Positions 1-9,770 of a DNA stretch of 64,000 nt are shown here, piece after piece. The first letter of the stretch is position 1. Each line of letters begins with the position of its first letter. The position numbers and the translations under genes are program-made. The notes beneath the pieces are model-generated. The model did not search any database. It was not told where the DNA came from and saw only the letters and a list, made by a program, of their open reading frames with translations. Source of the stretch: Morchella semilibera (lineage: Eukaryota; Ascomycota; Pezizomycetes; Pezizales; Morchellaceae); NCBI GenBank assembly GCA_009192285.1, contig WBVU01000011.1:802668-866667 (forward strand), in the 5' to 3' direction.

Positions 1-1120
1 GATGTATTTTCATGGAGATAGGTAATTTCAACTCATAGGCATAGGGGCTTACAGTTCTTTGGACTGGGTAAAGGCCGATTTGCTTCCAGTCGAGTTTCTT
101 CGAGGGTCGCTTGGTTTCAATATTCCGGGTAGAGAGCCAGACGAAATCGCCCACAACATAGCGAGGTGCTGGAGTTCGATGTAAATTTGCCATTTCCTCC
201 TGTATCTTTTGAGCCCTAAACATTTTGCTTTTCAGGAAGTCAAGGGCCTGGGACATCTCCCTTGCTAGCCCATTAGCCTGATCTTCATTGGCCGTCTTTC
301 CATGTTGTAGTGGCCCAAATGTCATTCGAGGATGTCTTCCATAGTTTGCTTGAAAGGGAGATATATTAGTGGTTTCGGAAATATGATTATTCGTAGCAAA
401 CTCAGCAAGAGGAAGAAAATCAGTCCAATCGTCTTCTTGATAGGAAACATAGCTGCGTAGATATTGTTCCATAATCGCATTGGTTCTCTCGGTTTGTCCA
501 TCAGTCTGAGGATGAAATGCAGTGGAATATCGTGGAGCAATTTCCAACCGATCGCAAAGAGCTTTCCAAAATTCAGCTGTAAACTGTGTCCCTCGATCTG
601 AAACAATAGTCTCTGGCAACCCATGTAACTTCCATACCTGCTCCAGGTATAGACGAGACAGATCCCTGGCGTTAACATTCTCTATTGTAGGAATCAAATG
701 CTTTATCTTTGTTAACCGGTCCACCACTACCAATATAGCATTAAACCCATTGCTTTCTGGAAGTCCTGTTACAAAATCCATAGTAATATCCGTCCAAGGT
801 CCCTTGGGTACTAATAGCGGTCCCAGGACTCCTTGAAGAGGATTATGGTTCACTTTACTCCGTCGACAGATATGACAATTTTGAACATAGCGATCCGTAT
901 ATTTCCGCATGGTCAGCCAGTAATAATTCCGACTCAGAAGTTCCAATGTCTTCGACCGTCCAGGATGTCCAGCAAAGGGTTTATTGTGGTATTCTTGTAA
1001 CAAGTAGAGTTTAAGTTCGTCGTAATCGGGAACATAGAGTGTATTCCGATAAAGCAATAACCCCTCCTCGCTCTCCTTGCACTCAGCCAACGAAATCTCT
1101 CTCGATTGTCGAACGCCACC
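1..1120 (-). pseudogene. Gypsy integrase, open to the window edge
   Basis: On the minus strand an uninterrupted frame of about 370 codons runs from just after the TGA at 1121 to base 1. The HHCC zinc domain is visible (EYHNKPFAGHPGR, then CHICRRSK). The DDE catalytic core is too: WTDITMDF with the first Asp, VSDRGTQF with the second, and NAIMEQYLR with the Glu, preceded by HPQTDGQTER. Past the core, the segment with APRYVVGDFVWLSTRNI leads toward a C-terminal domain outside the window, where chromoviruses carry a chromodomain. This domain has no visible lesion, unlike the rest of pol. Confidence 0.9.
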
Positions 1121-1833
1121 TCAGAGCATGGATAGGATTTTGTTTGGAAAGCTATCACTCTGGTAAGCTTTGTTAAACAACTCAAGTACGGAAGACAATC
1201 CTTCAGCGGGTTCATTTGACAAAGAGCCCGCTAACAAACCTATCTTAAAATCCAAATTCTCCTTCTTCAAAACCACTCGGCTTTGTTGCTTCAATCTCTC
1301 ATCCCCCTCCTTCGGTAAATTCTTAGGCCTTCTAGTCAAAATATCAACCTTCCTTCCCTGCTACCCGGGCCTATACTGAATAATAAAATCAAACCGAGAT
1401 AGAAACTCTGCCCAAGGAGTTTGACGCCTATTCAGCAATTTAGTCGACATAAAGTACTCAAGATTACGATGATCTGTAAGTACTTTGACTTGGAATTGAG
1501 CTGTCTCCAAATGAGGTCTCCATTCCTCAAAGCAACGAATAATGGCCAACAACTCCTTGTCATAGATCTCGTAATTGCATTCTGCTGGCGAGTGTGTCTT
1601 AGAGAAGAAGGCGACCTGATGCAGTATTCCTTCATCATTTCGTTGTGATAGTATCCCTGCCGACACATAAAATCCGATGCGTCGGTTTCCACAATAAATT
1701 CTTTTTCAGGGTCAGGATGCATCAGTATGGGAGCGGTGGTAAAAGCAGTCTTGAGTTTCTGAAAAGCTTGTTCAACTTTTTGGATCCATTCAAATCGTAC
1801 ATGCTTTTTTATCAGAGCAGTCAACGGCCAAGC
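1121..1833 (-). pseudogene. Gypsy RNase H and connection region, with stops and frameshift
   Basis: Downstream of the solo LTR the pol reading resumes (AWPLTALIKK, then VETDASDF, the RNase H start). A 2-bp insertion near 1665 shifts it into the frame with [25 protein letters not shown] and [10 protein letters not shown], typical of gypsy RNase H. The usual YRPG motif is followed at once by a TAG stop (1361-1363). Reading continues in the same frame through ILTRRP to a second stop, TGA at 1121-1123, possibly from CGA by a C-to-T change. The TSD base block 1829-1833 marks the LTR junction. Confidence 0.85.
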
Positions 1834-2465
1834 TGTGACGGAGTAACCCGACGCAAAGAAGAAGATGACAATGATGACGCAGAGGAACTCGAGGAATACA
1901 GTCTGCTCGACGAGGAGGCTGATGAAGACAGGAACAACACCGGGCGGGCACGAGCACAGGCACAGGCAAAGGCAAAGGCAAGAGCAAAGACACAGGAGCA
2001 CAAAGCAGAGAGAGTGAGGACCGAATGGACCTCAACGAGAACGATGAGAGGTACTATGGGTTTCCTCTTGTTAGAGGAACGAATCTTAGGTACAAGAGGC
2101 TATGGCTTAGAAATAGGAGTAGATTCCTATGTACCGAGATGACAGGAAAACGAGACAGAGAGAAAAGAAAGAAAGAACTAAAGAAAACATCTAACCCCAC
2201 TATTTAACACTACTCCTCCACCAGTTCTCTATGACTCGGACATCAAGTCATAGAAACCCACAGAAACCCGTCGCATCCACACCTCGTATTCCTCCCCACC
2301 ATCTTCGCTATTTACATTACAAATCCATCATGCCATCGAACCTCCCAGAACCTAATGACGACACCCTCCCTTAACGCACCCCCGTCCTCGCTTAACTATT
2401 CCTAAATAATCACAGCAGCGCTTCGACTACCGAACCCTCGGGACCGATGCCAAGACGCCGGGACA
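1834..2465 (-). mobile_element. Solo LTR A nested in the gypsy pol gene
   Basis: A 632-bp block interrupts pol. On the plus strand it starts TGTGACGGAG and ends CGCCGGGACA, and it is flanked by the perfect 5-bp target duplication CAAGC (1829-1833 and 2466-2470). It aligns along its whole length with 6276-6911 and its start matches 5302-5371. Minus orientation is inferred: on that strand it runs TGTCCC to GTCACA with a TTAAATA box followed by a CT-rich leader, and this matches the host element's own 5' LTR end. The internal region was lost by LTR-LTR recombination. Confidence 0.92.
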
Positions 2466-3956
2466 CAAGCCACTCGGGAATAAGCGTAAATAAAAACGTC
2501 GATAGAAATTGGCAAACCCAAGGAATTCCTGAACCTCCTTCACTGTCTTTGGCGCTTCCCAATCCACAATCGTCCGCACTTTAGCAGGGTCCATCTTCAT
2601 TCCTCCGGGAGTTAAAATCATGCCTAAATACTTTGTTTCCTGCACACTAAATTCACACTCCTCGGGCTTCAGGTGAACCTCATTGGCCTCTAGGGCTTCT
2701 AGTACTTGCTGCACATCCTGTTGATGTTGCTCCAGGGTTTCCGAATAAATAAGAATATCATCAGAATAAGCAGTAGCACAACGGTCCAGAAAAGGCCGGA
2801 GAATATCGTTAATCCAGCGTTGAAAGATAGCAGGGGCATTGGTTAGACCAAAAGGCATCACCAAATATTCCCGGTGTCCATAGCGAGTTCTACGAGCCGT
2901 CTTCCACTCATCCCCCTCTTTGATTCTAATCTGGTTATAGCCCCAACGTAAATCAAACTTGGTAAAATAATTTGCCCGTGCTAGGTTGGCCATAGTCTCT
3001 GGTGTAAGGGGAAGAGGATATCGATCCTTAACCGTAATGGCATTTAGCTTCCGATAGTCAACGCACAAGCGTAAGGAACCATCAGCTTTCTTGACAAATA
3101 GCACCGGGGCGCCAGCTGGGGAGTTGCTAGACCTAAGAAATCTCTTCTTCAAATTATCGGCCAGATAGTCCCTCAACGCCTTCAACTCTTCCTGTGATAT
3201 GCTATACATGGGACCAAAGGGTGGTGCTGTTCCTTCTTGGAACTTTATCTCATGATCATAGGAACGATGTGGTGGTAGTCTGAATGCATTAGTTTCATCA
3301 AATAACTGCCGAAAACGTTGATAATCTATCGGAATCTTTCCGTCAGGGTTGGCAGGTATCTCCAATATTTTATTAACGGCATATAGTGTGGTTGAATAAA
3401 CTTGAACGGCAGGATCCTGAGCCAACTTCTTCAACGATCGAGGGGTAACCACTGAAATATGGGTAACTGGCCTTTCTGGTGGTGGCGTTGAAATTCCCCG
3501 AGCAACAATAGGTTTGCGATTGGCTATGCAATGTTCAAGGCATACTGATGACTGGAAGCGAATCTCATTCCTTCCACTATCAATCAGGGCCCCATGTCTT
3601 CTCATCCAAGGTGTTCTCATCACTATCGGGTAGTGTCCTAATTTCGTAACAAAGAAAGGGCATTCCTCCACATGTCCATTAATCTCCAACTCCAACGTCA
3701 CCTTCTTAATTACTTTTCCTAACTCGATAGGTCTTCTATCAATCACATCAATCTCCCTCTCAGTCCTCAAATTCTTCATTTTCAGTTCATGGCGGCGCAC
3801 AAAGTCTTCATCAATAAATGCATATCCCGACGCTCCAGTATCAATCAAGGCATAGGTGGGTACAATAGATTTTTTATTTTGCGAAATAGAACAGACTACA
3901 ATCAATTGATTCCCATCCATCTCCCCTTCTGATACTGAAAACGTAGAAATAGACAC
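2466..3956 (-). pseudogene. Gypsy protease-reverse transcriptase, interrupted
   Basis: The pol frame begins near 3956. The retropepsin active site is visible as ALIDTGASGYAFID. RT follows with LRLCVDYRKLN, FTKFDLRWGYNQIR, FGLTNAPAIFQ and the catalytic YSDDILIYS box. The thumb region ends at YRRF, where an extra base in the A-run at 2492-2496 (minus-strand T-run) throws the frame. The sense reading then continues in the next frame up to the LTR insertion at 2465, and resumes beyond it at 1828. Copying activity is therefore lost in this copy. Polymerase and protease residues themselves look intact. Confidence 0.9.
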
Positions 3957-3994
3957 TTTAGAAAAAACTTTAGGAGGTCCCTGGGCTATGCCGT

Positions 3995-5240
3995 TTAGGC
4001 CAGGGACGAATCTTTTAACTCCTCCTCATCTGACAATAGATCCTCCTCCTTTTCCTTCTTCTCCTTCTTCGCTTCCAGCAACGCTCCCCTCATCCGAGGT
4101 GCTATCCTTCCCGAAGGCGAAAGCTTACAGTCTCTAACCAAATGTCCAACCCCCCCGCAATAATAACAACGATTCTCCACGCGACGTGCCTCCCTTTCTC
4201 TAGGGTCCGGGCGACGATAACTATTAGACAAGTCCATGGGAACAGCTCCTCCAAGAGTATAGGAAGGGTGGGCCGCTGGCGCAGCACTCTTCGGTGGTGG
4301 TTGGGGTGGTCCTCGTACGACTGGGGATGTTGCTGGTGCAACGGGGGGACGAGGAGCAAAGGAACGCGGAGCAGGGGCACTTGGAATCTGAAAACGAAAT
4401 CTCCCCATCCTGGCCTGTAGCGCTCGTTGCTTGTTATCAAGACGTTGGAGTAGCAGCCCGCAGTCCTTAATTGTGGTTGGTGTTTCATTCTGAATCATCA
4501 GGGCCATTAGGGTCCTGGTTAAGTCCCTCCAGCAAACATTCAATTTTAGCCGCCTCATTGAACTCAGAGTCGGCAGCATATCGCTGAAACTCTGCAAAGT
4601 ACTCAGAAAAGGTGTGTTGGCGCTGCCTGATCTCCCTCAAGTTACGAGCGGCAGTGGCGGCGCGGTCTGCATCCCCAAAAGCATTATCCAAAATTTCAAA
4701 AAACTCCGCCATGGAATCAAGAGCGATTCCTTCCTCCGTAATATAAACTAAAAACTGATCCGCCGCTGGTCCCTCCAGTCGAGAAATAGAATATGCCAAT
4801 TGTTGGGCCGAGGTAGGAAAACGATCGAAATTGGCTGTGAGCTTAATTTGTAACTGCCTCTGGAAGGTTCTGAGAGTCTTGCGATCGCTCCGGTATTTCT
4901 CCGGGTCAGGAAGTTTCTCTGATTTAGATGGCTTGGTTAAGTCGTCGTGGAGCTCCTCTAGACCTCCTTTGACTCCTTCTTGCAGCTTCTTGATTTTAGC
5001 CCGTAGTCCCTGGATTTCCTTGTGGAACTCGGCCCGGCCTTGTTCGGTTTCGGAGTGATGGGTGGTGATGTCGACCGCATATTGCTGGACCCCTCTAGTA
5101 TGCGCTCTTTGGAGGAGGGCATACGCTTGCTTCGCTTCCTCTATTGCGGCGGGGTCCACTTCAGGGTGAGCGACAAAGAACCCTTCGAGATCCGTATGGA
5201 GCTTTTGATAATCAAATACATTGGTAGCTGGAGAGGTCAT
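3995..5240 (-). pseudogene. Gypsy gag with CCHC zinc knuckle, frameshifted
   Basis: The Gag-like reading frame starts at ATG 5238-5240 and runs to 4485. Homologous reading continues in another frame from 4597 to 3995, so there is a one-base shift around 4500-4530. The first part has a predicted coiled-coil, charged N-terminal region followed by the typical retrotransposon Gag segment. The second part is Pro/Ala-rich and contains the nucleocapsid knuckle CYYCGGVGHLVRDC (C-x2-C-x4-H-x4-C), then an acidic tail. In a live element this protein would form the particle and package RNA. The shift could be programmed, but other lesions in the element make decay the simpler reading. Confidence 0.85.
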
Positions 5241-5301
5241 GGTAAACTATGGTGCGAGGAATTCGGACTGTGCCAGTCGAGTAAGAGTGGTCTTGTCTTA
5301 G

Positions 5302-5371
5302 TGTGACAGAGTAATCCGACGCAAAAAAGAAGATGATAATGATGACGCAGAAGGTCCCGAGGAGCACAGTC
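5302..5371 (-). repeat. Terminal 70 bp of the gypsy 5' LTR (truncated)
   Basis: Bases 5302-5371 match the first 70 bases (plus-strand view) of the solo LTRs A and B, with a few transitions, up to the shared word CACAGTCT, after which homology stops. In minus orientation this is the 3' end of the gypsy 5' LTR, next to the leader before gag at 5240. The remaining roughly 560 bp of LTR are missing and replaced by unrelated coding sequence. Confidence 0.85.
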
Positions 5372-7200
5372 TACGCGATGCATAACTGCGGGAAGTGCAG
5401 CGTAAAGTTTAAGTCCAAAAACGCCCTCTTTCGACACCTCAAAGAAGCAAACCATTACCAAAGAGACTCAAAGGCAACGGAGAGCTCAAGAACAATCGTG
5501 GAATCAAACTCTACCTACACGTCAGACCCTGAAGATAGAATCCTAGATTACCAGTACATGACCCTGAACATTACATTCAACCCAGACTCAGGAGACACTT
5601 ATGAGATAGTGGCGGATATCGGCATCGGCAACTCTGCCATTGACGCCGAATTCCTGCAAGCTAATGTTCCCAACGCTCAAATGATACCCCTTAAATCACC
5701 CAGGGTCGTTCGCGGAATCGGAGGAGGATCAGTCACGGTGGATAGGCTAGCACTAGTCCCCACCTACTTCATCAGTAACGGTAACACCCTGAGCAAACTC
5801 AAAATTACATACCACGTCTTTAACGACCTGGGATGCAATCTATTAATTGGTAACGACGTCTTCCTATCCGAGTCAGCTGAAATAAGGTTCAATCAAGGCC
5901 ATCTAGTCCTAGGTTCATGCAACAACATGAAGATATCAATCAGGGTCACGATGCGCGATCGAGCCTCAAAAGTCATAGTACGGGTAACAAGCAAGTGTAC
6001 GGTACCCCCTAGAAGCACCTACGTCCTACCTATAAGGTTAAATCGCACACTAGACCCTGCCCAAGACTACATTTTCATCGGTAAAAAGAAAGCCATATCT
6101 GGGCATTCATGCGGATCAGGGATATTCCTCCACGATCAGGCAAATGTGGTCTTCACAAACCTCACCGACGATACACTCACAGTCTTTAAAAACACAGTCA
6201 TTGGATGCGTTAACAGCATCAGTCCCGCCGACTTAAGGAAGGCTTGGCCAAAAGCTTCGCAGGAAATTAGAGCATTGTGACGGAGTAACCCGACGCAAAG
6301 AAGAAGATGACAATGATGACGCAGAAGGCCTCGAGGAGCACAGTCTCAGGACGAGGAGACTGACGAAGACAGGAGCGCACCGGGTAGGCACAAGCACAGG
6401 CACCGACAAAGGCAAAAGCAACTTGAAGGACAAGAGCACAGGAACGCAGAGCAGGGAAGGTGAGGACCAGAGGGACCTCAACTAGAACGATAGGAGGTAC
6501 TATGAGTTTCCCCTCGTCGGAGGATCAAGTATTTGATACGAGAGGCTAGGGCTTGGAAATAGGAGTAGATTCCTATGTACCGAGATAACAGGAAGACGAG
6601 ACAGAGAGAAAAGAAAGAAAGAACTAAGGAGAACATCTATCTCCGCTATTTAACACACCTCCTCCACTAGTCCGCTATGACTCACACTTTCGCTCATAGA
6701 ACCTCATAGAAACCCGTCGCTACCACACCTCGTAATCCTTCCCACCATTCCCGCTATTCTACATTACCAATCCATCACGCCATCGAACCTCCTAGAACCC
6801 AATGACGACACCCCCCTTTAGCACACCCCTTCCTCGCTTAACTATTCCTAAACAATCACAACAGCGCTTCTACTACCGAACTCTCGGGACTAATGCCAAG
6901 ACGCCGGGACAAGCATATTTTGGTATGGGAGAAGAAACCCACACACCCAGGCCAGATATACAAGAGAATTCCAAACCTACAGAGAGGGTATTGGAGCAAA
7001 ATCGGCCTAGAATAATACCAGTTATATCAGGAAAAGGCGACACCCGCAAACTTACTCAAGACACCCCGTACGCAAGGCCCCATTGGTTAGATCAAGAGTT
7101 TACCCCTGTCTACCCCTACCCCCTAGCGGAAGGTATTACCACGCCAGATATCACGGAATCTAGCTGGGTAGAAGTCAATATTAGCAAAACTGACCTGACC
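5372..7200 (+). pseudogene. Retroelement fragment: C2H2 finger plus retropepsin-like domain, split by solo LTR
   Basis: An open frame enters from the LTR remnant and begins with a C2H2-type finger (CGKCSVKF, then H-x5-H in FRHLKEANH). After about 60 residues comes a retropepsin-like fold candidate: YEIVADIGIGNSAIDAEFL in place of the usual DTGAS, and CNLLIGNDVF resembling the second conserved LLGxD block. The frame is broken by solo LTR B at 6276. It continues in the same frame after the LTR and one copy of the duplication, into a Pro-rich segment (PRPDIQENSKPTERV) up to about 7200. I see no RT or integrase with it. It is a fragment of an element unlike the gypsy copy next door; host domestication is possible but unsupported. 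Confidence 0.65.
6276..6911 (-). mobile_element. Solo LTR B with AGCAT target duplication
   Basis: A 636-bp relative of solo LTR A. It begins TGTGACGGAG and ends GCCGGGACA (plus-strand view). The 5-bp duplication AGCAT lies at 6271-6275 and 6912-6916. It is inserted in the retropepsin-like reading frame; the frame's apparent stop (TGA 6278-6280) is supplied by the LTR itself. The TTAAATA box and CT-rich leader on the minus strand (around 6610-6660) suggest minus orientation. A and B differ at many sites and by small indels, so they are not recent twins. Confidence 0.92.
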
Positions 7201-7204
7201 ATGG

Positions 7205-7647
7205 TGTTCTATGAGTTTCTGAGCAGAGGTTCTATGAGTCAACGTCGTGTTTGTATTTCTAATAGAAGGATTTCCTTTGTGTTCTATGGGTTTCTATTTG
7301 ATGAGTCAGCGAAGAGATTTTGGGGCTATATATAGGGAGCTCTCTCCCTCGCTTGTAGGGATTTTCTTTCTTTCCTTTCTTCTTCACGCAACCTTCTTGT
7401 CCTTTAGTCAATACAAAGCTTTAGAACCTCTAGCGACTCATGAGTCTTCCCGCCTCTACTTCCTGAAAGGAAGGAGGAAAACCTATAGCTCCGTTCCGTC
7501 CCACGCCCGGTCTCGCTTCGCTCCTCGTCTGATCGCTCTGTCGGCCGCCTCGTTTCGCTTAGCTCCTTCCACCCCGTCTCGTGTTGCCTTGGTTGTTTAC
7601 CTTGGCTTTCCCCGTGCCTGTCCTCGCCTCGCTCCGTGATAGTCACA
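7205..7647 (+). repeat. LTR-like block with TATA box, different family
   Basis: The block starts TGTTCTATGAG and ends GATAGTCACA, giving TGT...ACA ends and the same GTCACA terminus as the minus-oriented LTR family. Inside, a CTATATATAGGG box at about 7328 is followed by a long CT-rich leader (7338-7390), the promoter layout of fungal LTRs. No 5-bp duplication is visible at its ends. It may be the 3' LTR of the preceding retropepsin-like element or an unrelated remnant. Confidence 0.4.
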
Positions 7648-9770
7648 CTACCCCGCCAGAAGAATCCTTTCATAAAAGTTCTCCTGTATACGCAGATGAC
7701 CATAGATATAGCATCCCACCATTGGCGTCGCAGAGGTTCCCGCTCCTAAATACACAGATGCAGACAGGGCTCTGCAAACTGGTATGGATGCTGAAAAAGG
7801 GAACCACTCCGCCCGGCTTGGCCACAAAACTCTGGTCCAGCCCGACTGGCCCATAAACAAGATCGACAGTCACAAATCCATTCCCTATAGACACTACCGT
7901 GTAGCCTCTACTGCTGCCTTTTTCCACATAGTAAATTACCTTTTGTGCCCCGCCTGCAGCTGCTCAAGGACAGTAGTATATCACCAATTAACCTTACTTA
8001 TCATGCCACAACTATCATTGTGATCCAAAAGTACGTGGAAATTAGACACGAAGGACGCAACGCCCCCCCTTATTACTTAATGAATCCAACAAGATAAACT
8101 AAGGAATATAGACACTGAAGAACCTATTAGCCTTAGTGAACGTGCTGCTTCCCCTCAAGCTGGGAGTCTCCTGTTAATATTGAAGGATTCCAACGCTCTA
8201 CAATCCCACATTTCCGGGACAAGTGCCGGAAAACACCCTTATTCTCATCATAATTTGGCTTTTGAATCAATATCTTACAGAGATTACCGAACACCCTTAG
8301 TCAAAGCCCCGAGGAAGAATCGAGGCGCATGTGGGGCTCTTCGAGACAGAGATAACTCAGCCTAACCGTACAATATCTCAACCTCAGTATGCCCATGAGC
8401 TATACACCCAAACCCAGCATCCTCAGCACAAATCCCTAACCCCATCATCAATACAGGCCCCCGGGACTAGGTTCTGAGGCTCTCAGGACTTTGAATATAC
8501 CAAAAAAGCGGTCCCGTAACCTGAACCCCCGCCTATAGGCTGCGTGCACCTCGTATTACCCTACATTCTGAACCCTGACTGCATTGATTCCGGTGTACCC
8601 TTCTGCTGTTTGCTAGCTTAGTTACTCTCAAACCCTGATACTTTGTCGGCTGGTATGATAAGGGGTGAGATCATGTTGATATCGTCTTGCCTCCTGTTGT
8701 CATCACCAAATTATTCCAGATCACGAGGTTGGACTTAGAAATGGTCACAACCTCTCAGATTTGTAGGTCTCGCAAGGAGCGCGGACTCAAGGCAGGCCCC
8801 GGGGCGGGGAGACGTCGTGGACTTAACCTATGGGCCTCCAATTGCCGGCTAAGCTCATTGGCAGTCAGGTGGGAGTAGAAGGGAGAAAGAGAAAAGATAA
8901 TGGGATCATCTAATGATTCATTGACGAGCAAATTGTGGGGTAACGTTTAGTCGTAAACAACAAAATTTAAGAGTTCGTCCAAAAAATCGCATTCCCATGA
9001 GTAGATTAAACCTAGAAGTATTCTATATACGCTCATACAGCCGGATCTCTCTATAAGGGTGACCGACGCGAATTGATACCCTTATAGAGCGTTTAGCCTT
9101 ATATATGAGTTGAGTTTGTGACCTCGGAGGCCAGCACCGTCCACGAACCTGTACTACTAATAAAGCAGCTACCTCATAAGAGGTGCCTTTATAAGAAGAG
9201 TCGACTATTCACCTTATAATTCAAATGCTACTAATAAAACCTACACGGTTTGCGGAGAGGTTTTTATATAGCCTTTGGTCATCAAACACTAGATGATCAT
9301 ATTCATAAATTATCACTCGACGGTATCTCCAAGTGCGGGCGAGTGACAGGACGTGATTATGTTACATGTAATTTCCGCGGGAATAGGTTCCTACAAACTT
9401 TGCGGAGACTTATCCCAGCCGCAGGCGGTTGTGTAAATTCAGGTGTCAAAACACCAAAAATAGCGGTAACAGGTTTGTTGAGCCCAATCCCAACTTAATA
9501 CCTTGGACCAGCGGCCTAACGATAACCTCCGCTCTTTTCCAGGCAGCCTTGGTAATCTCATGTTTCTGCGGGCTACATATCGCCCTGAAATTCGTCAGGT
9601 GTAGAATACAACTTTGCACAGTGCTTTTGATTTGATACCCTAGAAGCAAAAAAAGAAGAGGAAAAAGAAAAACCCTAAGACGCGCGCAAAACAGAAAATT
9701 TAGTTCACGAAAAATTTCGAATTTCTTTCATTATTTTTCTATGCCACGAATCAACGCCCCTTCAGCCAAA
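7648..9770. other. Gene-free degenerate region
   Basis: No convincing gene. A minus-strand open stretch at about 7670-7960 reads coherently (with GYTVVSIGNGFVTVDLVYGP) but lacks a start context, and I do not recognise it. A hairpin cluster with TATAAGG/CCTTATA words occupies 9040-9240, and one TACATGTA lies at 9363. The last 130 bp are the A-rich 3' flank of RPL17. Confidence 0.5.

Larger units (their letters stand above)
1..5371 (-). mobile_element. Decayed Ty3/gypsy LTR retrotransposon, 3' end outside window
   Basis: Read on the minus strand, the order is LTR remnant (5302-5371), short leader, gag, protease-reverse transcriptase, RNase H, integrase. This order (RT before integrase) defines Ty3/gypsy. 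The 3' LTR and integrase C-terminus lie beyond base 1. The element is dead: gag has a frameshift near 4500-4530, RT a one-base frameshift in an A/T homopolymer at 2492-2496, RNase H a 2-bp shift near 1665, and there are in-frame stops at 1361-1363 and 1121-1123. A solo LTR of the same family interrupts it at 1834-2465. The 5' LTR is reduced to its last 70 bp. Confidence 0.93.

Noticed and set aside
5302-6911. LTR remnant and LTR B read as the two LTRs of one plus-strand element enclosing the finger-protease frame
   Set aside because: LTR B has its own AGCAT duplication and the frame continues past it, so it is an independent insertion; the remnant is better explained as the gypsy 5' LTR.
7670-7960. 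Coherent-looking minus-strand frame in the degenerate region
   Set aside because: No start context or family match; kept only as a note in the region entry.
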